Assembly: GCA_963921425.1 (NCBI GenBank)
Contig: OY992838.1
Coordinates: 6,324,001 to 6,388,000 of the forward strand
DNA from: Dryas octopetala
Lineage: Eukaryota > Streptophyta > Magnoliopsida > Rosales > Rosaceae
Direction of reading: 5' to 3'
Length of the DNA stretch: 64,000 nt
Shown here: one piece after another, positions 23,083 to 33,296 of the stretch
Layout: every line of letters starts with the position of its first letter
Numbering within the stretch: position 1 is the stretch's first letter
Program-made: the position numbers and the translations under genes
The notes under the pieces: generated by a model
What the model was told of the DNA's origin: nothing
Databases searched by the model: none
Seen by the model: the letters and a program-made list of their open reading frames with translations, nothing else

Positions 23083-24814
23083 TAGGGGTGGGCACGGTGT
23101 GGTTCGGCTCACTTCACTCCGAGAATCATGCACCGCGCCATAAATGTTTTCTCGGTGTGGTTCGGTGTTGTAAACCGAACAAATTAGAGAAAAACCAAAC
23201 CAAACCAAACCAAACCATTGCAAAGACGGTTTGGTTCGGTGCATGCACGGTTTTAAAATAAATACAACCTACTTAAAACAAAGTTAAGAACCTACTTAAA
23301 AGTTAAAACAAATACAACCTGCTTAACACTTAAAAGTTACTAGTTTACTACAACAACAAAAATAACTACAAGTCTACAACCAAACAAAGTTAAGAACCTG
23401 CTTTCTTAATTTCTTTAGGTTTGTCTGATGACTTGAATCACTTGATGAGTGAATGTCTTCTTTTTTTTTGGTTGGAGATTGAATGTCTGAATGAATATGT
23501 GATTTACTGATTTTGTCATTTTTTATTTTTGTTTTTGGTCTATTGACTTATTGAGTATTGAGTCTATTGAGTCTATTCTAATATTACAGACTTTACACTA
23601 TTAATTATTTAATTAGTTTAATTTAGGTATGCCACTGTCTGATGAGTGATGAGTGATTTCTATGTGATTTTGTGATTTTTAATTTGTTCTTTTGTTTTTG
23701 GTCTATTATAGTATTTATGTATTACTCTATTTGTTTGGTTTTTTTTTATTTTTTCTGTTTTAGTTATTTGGGGTTTCGTTTGGGGTTTGGGTAGATTGGG
23801 GTTTCATTTGGAGTTTTGGCAAATTGGGGTTATATCTAATATAAGATTATAATTTGTAACTATATATATTATATAATCTATTTGTTTGGTTTTTTTAATT
23901 TATTTTATTTGGCATTTCGTTTGGGGTTTGGGGAGATTGGGGTTTCGTTTGGGGTTTGGGTAGTAGGGGTTTCATTTGGAGTTTTGGCAAATTGGGGTTA
24001 TAAGTTATAAGTTATATCTAATATAAGATTATAATTTGTAACTATATATATTATATAATCTATTTGTTGGTCTATTTGTTTGGTTTTTTTAATTTAGTTT
24101 ATTTGGGGTTTCGTTTGGGGTTTAGGAAGATTGAGATTTCGTTTGGGGTTTGGAAAAATTTGGGTTATAAGTTATAACTATATATAAGATTATATATAAG
24201 TATATAACTACTATAGTATATATATAACTATATACTACTATAGTATATACTAGTATACTATTATAATTATAGATTACTTATATAGTTATATATAACTATT
24301 GTAGTATGTATACAACTATATACTAAGTTACTAACTATATAGTTATATACTAAGTTTATATATAACTCTATATGCATAAAACATTATTATATAGACTATA
24401 GACTATAGAGTATATAGAAATATAATACACTAATTTTATTATATAAGATATAACTAAAATTATATACTAAAACATTATTATATATATAATATTAAACTCA
24501 TAGGGTTATATAAAATATATTTTAGGGTCTAAAATAAAAATGTATAAAATGTGTATAAAAATGTATAAAATGTGAACAAAAATGTATAAAATGTGCATAA
24601 AAATATATAATTATATTTTTTTAAAAATTACTCGGTTTGGTTCGGTTTGGTTCGGGTTAAATGAGCATAAAACCAAAACTGAAACCGTCCATATACGGTT
24701 TGGTTCGGTTTTCTCTTACGGTGTTGACTTTTCGGTCAACTCGGTTTTTTTTCAGTTTTTTTACGGTGGGTTTGGTTCGGTTTTTCGGTGCGTCGGTTAT
24801 TATGCCCACCCCTA
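23083..24814. mobile_element. Non-autonomous hAT element, 1732 bp
   Basis: Terminal inverted repeat TAGGGGTGGGCA at both ends, with a perfect 8-bp target duplication CTTATAAG (23075-23082 and 24815-24822). Subterminal GGTTCGGT arrays resemble the 21.6-kb copy but the interior is unrelated. The interior holds a triplicated segment at 23727-24130 (TCTATTTGTTTGG, then GGGGTTTCGTTTGGGG). No transposase frame. Confidence 0.92.
23727..24180. repeat. Three diverged internal repeats of 150-195 bp inside the hAT element
   Basis: Each unit runs CTATTTGTTTGGTTTTTT, GGGGTTTCGTTTGGGGTTT, CAAATTGGGGTTAT and TAAGATTATAATTTG. Unit starts are at about 23727, 23878 and 24072. Confidence 0.75.
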
Positions 24815-24822
24815 CTTATAAG

Positions 24823-26417
24823 CATATATAAGTGTTTAGTGGGTTGTGTCATATAATACTAATTAAATATATTTAGCGTGTCACAATTGTGTTATACTAT
24901 TTGATATTAGTTAAATCCGTTTATTATTCGTGTTTATTGTGTCGTGTCATATTCATTTTTGTGTCAAGAAATGGTCAATTCAAACCCGCTAACTTAATGT
25001 CGAGTTCGAGTCGTGTTATCGTGTCGTATCAAAATTTGCTACCCTTATATATAAGTACAAGAATTGTAAGCTATTTAATTGCAAGGTTTTAACTTAAATA
25101 AAACATGTATTATGCAATCTCATGGCTTACCGTTTTCATGCTCGTTAGATAATTCTTTTGTTATAGAATGTCATAATTAAGTGTTCAAAGTTGAGATTTT
25201 CTTTTTTATCGCCGAAGCTTCAAATTGAAGATTTAGTATTTATAATGCATATTAAAAAATAGTTAAATAAAAATTTAAGATAAAATAATCAGTAAATTAT
25301 TTTATAGCAAATTAAATTTAAATTAATAAAATATTTCAATATTACATAATGATCAATGTAAATTTTTGTTCCCATAAACGTTAATAAGTTTTGAAGTTAT
25401 ATCACATTTTAGTCACTAAACCCAATCTACTTAATGATATCATGTATTTTGGTGCATTAAAAAATATCAATTTGCCCATTTTTTTTTTCATTACTTATGA
25501 GTGTAAAATTATAATATTGTCCTTAATTTAGTTTAGAAGTATAGAAATATGGTGCATGATATATAAATGAGGTTTATGATTTAGAATTAGGGTTATGGAG
25601 CTTATGGCTTAGGTGCCCAAATCTCAAGAGCTAAACCTCAAGCCGTTTTGTTGTATAGTAGTTAAACACAAACCTAATATAAATATAAATATGAATATTT
25701 ATATATGTTTATTAATCTATTATAATTTATATTTTTTTTCATTTTGGTCAATAGTGACTAAAATGAAATTATGAAAAAGTGCATTAATTAAAATGTAATT
25801 GTGAAAAGTTTTATTGATTTATTTGTAATTAGCCCATTATTTTAAAGCCTATTTTACACATCTTAATGATAAATAAAACTCACCTAAAATGTTGTAATGA
25901 CAAATAGGTCTACTTTTTTCTAAATAAGCCCACGTTATAACTTTATGCCGAGCGCTCAGCCTTTTTTTTTTTTTTTAACTGGGCAAATTGCTACTGTCAA
26001 ACAATGTCAATTAGTAACAGTTATTTTTATGTTATGACACTGGTGAATGTGACTCCATAAACTTGAATTTTGTGTTTTATGTTGGTTTCATTAGTTTTTG
26101 ACATGTTTATATAAGAAAAGACATAATGTATATCTATAAATATTATTTTTATGCAGTTCAAATAGCTATTGTTGCACAGTGACAATTGTCGAGCACTCGG
26201 TGAACAGTGTCGAGTGCTTGGTAGGTTCCGTGTCGCGTGTATTTCATTAAAGTTGACCACTGTAGTGTGTGAGCTAGGTTATTAGACTTATTTTTTAACT
26301 AGACTTAAAAAAAGTAACCCTAAAACAATTTTATAAATAAAAAAAAATCGAAATAAAAAAATTAGTAGGGCATCTAATATGTACAAGAAAATTTTTTGTG
26401 GGGTATGGTCCTTATAT
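24823..26417. other. AT-rich intergenic DNA, nothing recognised
   Basis: No gene, RNA gene or bounded element could be supported here. Confidence 0.5.
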
Positions 26418-26573
26418 GTCCAATGTGTTTATTTCTCACATGAAACTGTCCTATACGTTTAATGTGTTTATCTCTCATATAAAATAGTTGTATATGCTAA
26501 ATATGTCTATCTCTCATGTGAGAAGATATTATTTGTCCAATGTATCTATTTTTCTTATCATAGGCAAGTCATG
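26418..26573 (+). repeat. 39-bp x 4 tandem repeat in the promoter of the first MOT1-like gene
   Basis: Units begin at 26418, 26457, 26496 and 26535, exactly 39 bp apart. Each carries AATGTGTTTATCTCTCAT-like text followed by a TATA/GTCC-type tail. The array ends about 130 bp before the TATA box. Confidence 0.85.
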
Positions 26574-26705
26574 TAAATGGAGAGACAGACACGTACACAT
26601 ATACGACCTTGTGCTAGAGAGATTGATTGTGGCACATGGTATATCGCTGTCCTTCTGTAGACAATCAATATGTCAACAGAGTACATTTTCCCATGTAAGA
26701 CTACT

Positions 26706-26713
26706 ATAAATAA
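26706..26713 (+). promoter_or_regulatory. TATA box of the first MOT1-like gene
   Basis: TATAAATA lies 45 bp upstream of the ATG, giving a very short leader. Confidence 0.55.
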
Positions 26714-26757
26714 CTCGTATTAACATTCACATCAGGTATAACTACATTCACACGGAG

Positions 26758-28179
26758 ATGGAGTCCCAAACCCACCAAATCCCTCAAACCCAAACAATCC
26801 AAAACCCTCCTCAACCCACTCCCCAGTCATCACCACCCAGTACTTTCCTGGCCAAATTTGTTCACCAATTGAAATCCAATCTCATCTTCCGGTCGAAATG
26901 GGCCGAATTGAATGGTGCAATGGGGGACTTAGGCACATACATACCAATAGTGGTGGCCTTGACACTATCCAGGGACTTGAACTTGGGCACAACATTGATT
27001 TTCACTGGAGTCTACAACATTATCACTGGTGCCATTTATGGTGTCCCCATGCCAGTCCAACCCATGAAGGCCATTGCAGCCACAGCTCTGGCTAACCCGG
27101 ATTTCGGTGTACCCGAAATCATGGCGTCTGGGATTTTAACCGGTGGGACTTTATTTGTACTGGGTGTCACTGGATTGATGCAGCTGGTGTACAAGATAAT
27201 CCCTTTATGTGTTGTTAGGGGGGTTCAGTTAGCACAAGGCTTGTCATTTGCATTGACTGCGGTTAAATACATTAAGAAAGTTCAAAACTTGCCTAACTCT
27301 AAGGCTGTGGGGGATAGGCACTGGTTTGGTCTTGATGGGTTGGTTTTGGCTATTGTTTGTACTTGTTTTATAGTGCTTGTTAACGGTGCAGGTGAGGAAT
27401 ACCATCAGAGAAGTGAAGGTGAGGCTGAAGCTGATGTGGGTATTGAAGAAAAGCCTAGCAGAAGAACAAGGTGGAGGAAAATTATAACCTCACTTCCTTC
27501 AGCTTTTTTGGTGTTTGTGTTGGGTTTGATTTTGGCCTTTATAAGAAAGCCAAAGGTTGTGGATGAGATTGAGTTTGGGCCATCTGCTATAGGAGTGGTG
27601 AAGATATCTAGGCAAGCATGGAAAGATGGGTTCATCAAAGGGGCAATTCCTCAGCTGCCTTTGTCAATATTGAACTCAGTGATTGCTGTGTGCAAGTTGT
27701 CCTCTGATCTTTTCCCAGAGAGGGACTTCTCAGCCACATCAATTTCAGTGACAGTGGGGTTGATGAATGTGGTGGGGTGTTGGTTTGGGGCCATGCCTAG
27801 TTGCCATGGGGCAGGTGGGCTAGCAGGGCAGTACAAGTTTGGGGGTAGGAGTGGTGCGTGTGTAGCACTTTTGGGCACAGCCAAGTTGGTGTTGGGGTTG
27901 GTGTTAGGGACCTCTTTGGTGACCATTTTGAACCAATTTCCTGTTGGGGTCTTGGGGGTTCTGCTTTTGTTTGCTGGGATTGAACTGGCCATGTGTGCTA
28001 GGGACATGAACACCAAGGAGGAGGCCTTTGTGATGCTTATTTGCACTGCGGTCTCACTAGTGGGTTCAAGCGCAGCGCTTGGCTTTGTGGTTGGGATCGT
28101 TGTGTATGTGCTTCTTTGGCTAAGAAAATTGGGCTGCAGGGACAAACCTTCTTCTATGATATGGATGCATGGTCCATAG
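26758..28179 (+). CDS. MOT1: MOT1-type molybdate transporter (SULTR5 family), copy 1
   Basis: Intronless, 473 residues, close to the roughly 450-460 usual for the family. A polar Pro/Gln-rich N terminus (about 45 residues) precedes the family signature SKWAELNGAMGDLGTYIPIV-like segment, then YGVPMPVQPMKAIAA, the LAQGLSFAL helix, the IPQLPLSILNSVIAVCKLS block, and GCWFGAMPSCHGAGGLAGQY. About ten membrane segments are visible and there is no C-terminal STAS domain, which separates this family from true sulfate transporters. Family members import or compartmentalise molybdate for molybdenum-cofactor enzymes such as nitrate reductase, at plasma membrane, mitochondrial or vacuolar/ER membranes depending on the member. 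The cytosolic loop near residues 215-245 is charged and differs from copy 2. MOT1 versus MOT2 localisation cannot be told from sequence here. Confidence 0.92.
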   Translation: MESQTHQIPQTQTIQNPPQPTPQSSPPSTFLAKFVHQLKSNLIFRSKWAELNGAMGDLGTYIPIVVALTLSRDLNLGTTLIFTGVYNIITGAIYGVPMPVQPMKAIAATALANPDFGVPEIMASGILTGGTLFVLGVTGLMQLVYKIIPLCVVRGVQLAQGLSFALTAVKYIKKVQNLPNSKAVGDRHWFGLDGLVLAIVCTCFIVLVNGAGEEYHQRSEGEAEADVGIEEKPSRRTRWRKIITSLPSAFLVFVLGLILAFIRKPKVVDEIEFGPSAIGVVKISRQAWKDGFIKGAIPQLPLSILNSVIAVCKLSSDLFPERDFSATSISVTVGLMNVVGCWFGAMPSCHGAGGLAGQYKFGGRSGACVALLGTAKLVLGLVLGTSLVTILNQFPVGVLGVLLLFAGIELAMCARDMNTKEEAFVMLICTAVSLVGSSAALGFVVGIVVYVLLWLRKLGCRDKPSSMIWMHGP

Positions 28180-29021
28180 CAAATTCTCACAACCCATGCA
28201 TGGTGTCTAGACTAGTAAAACTTTTTGAACCATATTGTACCTGACATCTCTAACAGATGGGATCCACTCATATAACCGAGTTCCATCTTTATTAGATAGA
28301 TGATCCATAAAGTGGTACTTATCTCGACTTGTGTTTATTTGATGTAGTACGTATTTTGAAGATTGATTTTGTGGGATTGAGGTTTGTGGTATTCAAGAAT
28401 TTTCTGCAGAATAAAAAGGAAGGTGTTTGTATTTTACTTTTTCTTGTAACTTTTCCTTTCTGTAATCGTTTAAATTGGTATTCTGGGAGGTGGTCAACAA
28501 GTAAAGAATTACTCACTATCGAGGTGAGTCCTATTATTGTTGCCTTCAGCTTTTCTTCCTCACTTACACTGTAGTTCGACTACATTGTAATATGTATGCA
28601 TTGACTTGCTATGAATAAAAGAAGCAATTTGTATTCAAAGAGTTGTTGCCTATCTTTCTACTGGTCTTACATTTTCTTTTGTTTATTTACCTCTTCAGCT
28701 GTGCCCATGAATGTTGCTAATGAAAGGTACATTGTAAGCTGGCCTTGCTTGCCAGTATGGCCCTCCTCTTAGAATGAAAGAGTTTGGGTCAAACACACAA
28801 GCTCAAGTTTTGACCTTAAGCTGGACTTTCATACACAGATTTATGCTATATGGATCATATACTTTGTTGATCAGTGTTATTTATATAGGTGGGTCCCACT
28901 TTATTAGAGAGGTAATCCGGAAGGTGATTAGTAAATGTGACACTTGCACTTTTTGATGCACAATGATGGAATGAATCAGCAGCTGCATTTACCAACCTCT
29001 AGCACTGTATATGTATAAGTT
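28180..29021. other. 3' flank of the first MOT1-like gene; no gene seen
   Basis: Contains AATAAAAG near 28614, a possible polyadenylation signal. No recognised coding frame. Confidence 0.4.
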
Positions 29022-29538
29022 CCATGGGCGGATCCAGGGTGGGGTCAATGGGGTCAATTGACCCCATAAACCCATAAATCTCCCCTATAAAGAAAATCTT
29101 GACCCCATGGCTGCTGCTTGAAGACTTGAAGTTGCAGGGGCAAAAATGGTGGAAGACTGAAAGATGTTTATGAAAATGTATGAAAGAGGCAAAGAGAAAA
29201 ATAACAACACGTGACTAGCAGCTGAGATTTTTTTTTTTTTTTTAATTTAGAGAATTTCCAAAATGATGTCGTTTTGGCCGTTAAAAAAAATTAAGGACTT
29301 ATATCTTCACTATTCAGACAATACAATCCCTTGTTGCATTTGGAGAAAGAACAGAGTCCTAGGCCCCTAACTCAAAAGGCTAACCCAAACCCACTTCGCC
29401 TCTGGTCTCAACCACCCAAACCCCATTCGACTCTCACCCAAACAGGCAAACCTAATTCGACTTCTCACCCCCGCCGTTGACTCCCGCACTCGACTTGAAT
29501 CTTGACCCCATAAAGAATAATTCCTAGATCCGCCACTG
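29022..29538. mobile_element. Non-autonomous TIR DNA transposon, about 517 bp (GGCGGATC family)
   Basis: Ends CATGGGCGGATCCAGG and, reversed, CAGTGGCGGATCTAGG. Both are followed inward by GGGGTCAA. Flanking TGTATAAGTT and TGTATAACTT look like a one-mismatch target duplication. No coding frame. Superfamily (hAT or MULE) is not settled because the duplication edge is ambiguous. Confidence 0.7.
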
Positions 29539-31249
29539 TGTATAACTTATGATTTCCTTCACTGTATGAATTAGTCTTGTTGGTTTCACCAAATGCGCCT
29601 CCACAATAGCAGCAAGATATGAATAAATATAGAGAAAGAAGAACTCAATGCGCCGAGGCATATTCTTCAATCTATGCTTAATAATCTGCATCAATTAAGA
29701 TTTAAGACAAATTAACCCATTTTACTTGATTTTATTCCCTTAATTAAGTTCAAGATTTTGAATGGTTAATCTTCCACTAAAAAGTTAAAAAGACAAAAAG
29801 AAAACAGAGAGCAAGCCTGTGAATAAACAGTTAAGCAGAATCATATAATAATGTTGCTGACTAACCTATAAATGTAATTATGAGCCATTTATCACCTCAG
29901 ATGTCAATTTTATGCAGCATCACAAATTTTATATTAAGGCTTCTGTTGTTCTTTGGACCAGAGGAAGAAAAAGGGTCTACATTCTAAGCACTTGCAAATG
30001 TTGCTACTTCTGTGGACCATTATTTATAGCTGTGATTCTCTAATAATATTATTACCACCACAATAACTAACCATCATACACAATGTATGTGTGTGTTTTC
30101 CCAGCACAGTTGTGCACCAAAAATATGTTTTAATTAATAAAATATTGCCTCAAAGATGCCCCTAGTAGTAGTAGCTTGCTTGTTTACAAGTTAAAATTCT
30201 AAGTCTTTTAGCATGTTCATTAATTCTTCAACCAAATTGCCTTATAATTGCATAGCATGTAGAAACAGCTGGTTCCAAACCCTAATGCAAAAAGGAGTTA
30301 GAGAGCCCTACATGCAAAAATCTGGTAGCAAACAATATAATAATTATATGTCAGAGAAGCATGCCCAAACTTTCTCTGTCTTTATATTATTTAATCAATG
30401 AAAGTTTCAGATTCTACTCCTCCTCATGAGGTGCCAGCTATATGGTTGCAAATTTGCAATTAAGTAACTCATATAGAGGCAAGAGCCTAATGGAAAATTA
30501 CAAAACCTTGTCTACAAAGGAACAATTAAGTAGACAAATTAACACCAATGGGAAATCTATACTGATTCTCTTTCTTGTCCACAGTCATAGATATGGAAGA
30601 GATGGCTACCCATCTCATTCAAATGACTCATTTCTATTGTCTTTTAACTAGAATGAAGCCATGATTCTTTGAAAAAATGTATGGAAACAATAGAAATTGG
30701 GGTGAGTTCAGATCTTTTGTTGATTTTTTTGTACTGATATTATGCTTTTGTGAAAAAAATGGAGAGCTTTCATTTAATTATTTTTTCAACATTGGTCCTA
30801 AATGTTAAATCCTAAATTGAAAATATATGCAGCTATTAGGTAACCTAATTAGAAGGACCATATAATTACTCACAATACACTCAAGTTTGATCCCTCCTCC
30901 TTCAAATAAAAAAAAAAACTAAAAATAAATACTTATCTCCAAATTTAAATTTTTAAACGAAATCATTTTGTAAACAGGCATAAGAATTAATGACTTGGAA
31001 TCATCACAACATCAGTAGATGTAAGCTTGCAAAAAGCTCATAATTATAGAATAAGTGCGTTGGTAGAGGCTTTTACAATACATATATCATATATCCCCTC
31101 TCTTTTAAATAAAGAGGATGCCCTGCTTATACACTAGGCTGTGAATAAATTCTAGCTACTATTATTGTTCATATGGAGTTATGGACCATGTCTCATCGTG
31201 CATGCACAGTATTTTTTGACTTTCTTAAATTCCTAACGGGATTCTTTCT
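29539..31249. other. Intergenic DNA between the MOT1-like genes, nothing recognised
   Basis: Short frames at 30.2-30.65 kb show no family resemblance. Confidence 0.45.
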
Positions 31250-31258
31250 TTTTCTTTT

Positions 31259-31752
31259 GACTTTTTTACCCAAATAGCACCTGAACTATAGGGGGTGTGC
31301 TCAAATACCACCAAACTTTTTTTCTTGCCAATTTACCACCTGAAATTATTAATATGTGCTAATTTGCCACCTAACATCCATTTTTCTGTTAAATCATCAA
31401 AAAATTTCCCAAACTTCACATTTTACCCTTGAATACAATAAAAAAATATTATTATTTTAAAAACTTTTTTTAAAATATAATTAGAAAAAAAATTAAAAAC
31501 TAAAAAAATAGAAAATGGAAATACCCTTTTTTTTAGGGGGTTTAATTAGATTTTTTTTTTAATATTTAAAATGCTTTTTTTATATAAATGACGAAAATAC
31601 CCTTGAAATAAACAGAAAAATTAACTAAAATGACGGTAGGTGGTAAATTGGCCAATATGTGAAAGTTCAGGTGGTAAATTGGCAAGAAAAAAAGTTTGGG
31701 TGGTATTTAAGCACACCCTTTATAGTTCAGGTGGTATTTGAGTAAAAAAGCC
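31259..31752. mobile_element. Mutator-type MITE, 494 bp with ~130-bp terminal inverted repeats
   Basis: The left arm (CTTTTTTACCCAAATAGCACC, then GTGTGCTCAAATACCACC, then TTCTTGCCAATTTACCACC) is mirrored on the right. The flank TTTTCTTTT occurs on both sides (31250-31258 and 31753-31761), a 9-bp duplication as in MULEs, though low in complexity. No coding frame. Confidence 0.8.
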
Positions 31753-31761
31753 TTTTCTTTT

Positions 31762-32265
31762 TATGTAGCAAAAGTTTTTTGATGGGACGTTTATTGATGA
31801 AAACTAATTAGTCCATGAACGAACAGTATATATATATTTTTTTTTCTAGTACAGTAAAAACATTGATGTATGAGTATGACTAATTAACAATATTATTTAG
31901 ATTATCATCAATGATAATTTTTTTTTTGGCCAGGATCATCAATGATAATTATTAAATGTTGTAAAGTGATAGTGATGGGTTTCATCACTTTTAATTCACC
32001 AATTCATGCTAATTATTTATAGGTATGTACTTATGTCTTCCTTTTTTTTTTTTTTTTTGCCATAATTTTATTTTTTGTATTGATATGTCTTCAATACACA
32101 CAAAAAAAAAAAAAGTATTAATATGTCTTCCTAATTGAATGGAAGTAACCTTTGGTATTCTTAGAGAGAGTGTTGATCTTTTTTATTTCTTTAGCTGACT
32201 GTAAATGAAGATGGTGGAGAATGTGCTGTAACTGCTCAATTGCTACACAGTCAATTCCTTATTTA
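31762..32265. other. AT-rich spacer, nothing recognised
   Basis: Poly-T and poly-A runs only; no gene or bounded element. Confidence 0.45.
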
Positions 32266-32637
32266 AGTAAGAAATAAGGACATAATTTATCCACCTTTCA
32301 CTTTTCTCTAATTTTTTTTTTGTTTTAAAACTTATCTCTTTTGTTTCATTTTCTTGGGAAAAAAAATGGGGTGTTTTGTTTAAAATTAATTGAGGTTGCT
32401 CCTAATTAACGTATCAAATGAATAATAGATTTTTAAAATTTTTAATGTTTCTTTATGATAATGACTCCTGCTTGGTTGCTTGCACGATTAACCAATACAG
32501 AGTCATTGAATGGTTCACTTGAGGCGTAGATAGAATTTGATGTCATTTTCTTGGTTATCTTTTCTAAAAAGAGTTAAAAAGACATACAAGTTGGCCAGCC
32601 AAAATTTTTGGTCACCAATAACGATGGGTCAAATTCC
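32266..32637 (-). repeat. Right arm of the 15-kb-spaced inverted repeat (partner 17004-17406)
   Basis: Reverse complement of the 17.0-kb block, without its TATTGGTT-flanked insertion. It ends about 660 bp upstream of the second MOT1-like start codon. Confidence 0.8.
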
Positions 32638-33240
32638 ATTCTATTTTATTATGGAGGAAAAGCATTCTTTAATATGGTTTTTTTCTTCTTGGCCAAAAAA
32701 AAAATATGGTTTTTTCTTGAATTAATATGATTTTTATAGTCTGTCAATTCAATTTAAACACTAATTAGAAAGTAAACCCACATGAACATCTTTGAAACTT
32801 CGGTCACCATAATGATTATAGGGTCTAGGCGTACGTGCATCTGAATTTTATTTGAAACCCATGAGGATCTTAATTTATTAATGGTTGATATAGGGTTGTC
32901 CACTTGATATAATAATGCCATTCTTTTTTCTTTTTTTTTTTGGCCATGAATGCCATTCTAAATAACAAAGAAACACTACTTCACCAATATTATATCATGA
33001 AAATAATAAAGGCAAACAGCCCAAATTCTAATTTTTAAATTTCTCAATTGATGTGTGGCTTATAGCCTTAGTGGTAAAATATGCGATGTGACTCATATTT
33101 CCCAATGAAGATAGTAGGGCATTTAGATATGTGAATGAATTGAGTTGGAGAGAATTAGTCCATGTCACCAAGTCCATTGCCAAAGGAGAGTCAAACGACT
33201 CGTCAATTAGAAAAAGGACATTTTATTTTTACCTCATTCC

Positions 33241-33248
33241 TATATAAA
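33241..33248 (+). promoter_or_regulatory. TATA box of the second MOT1-like gene
   Basis: TATATAAA lies 49 bp before the ATG, the same layout as in copy 1, although the rest of the two promoters is unlike. Confidence 0.55.
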
Positions 33249-33296
33249 CCACAACACACTATATTCTAATTTTTAAGTGAACACACCAAAACACTA

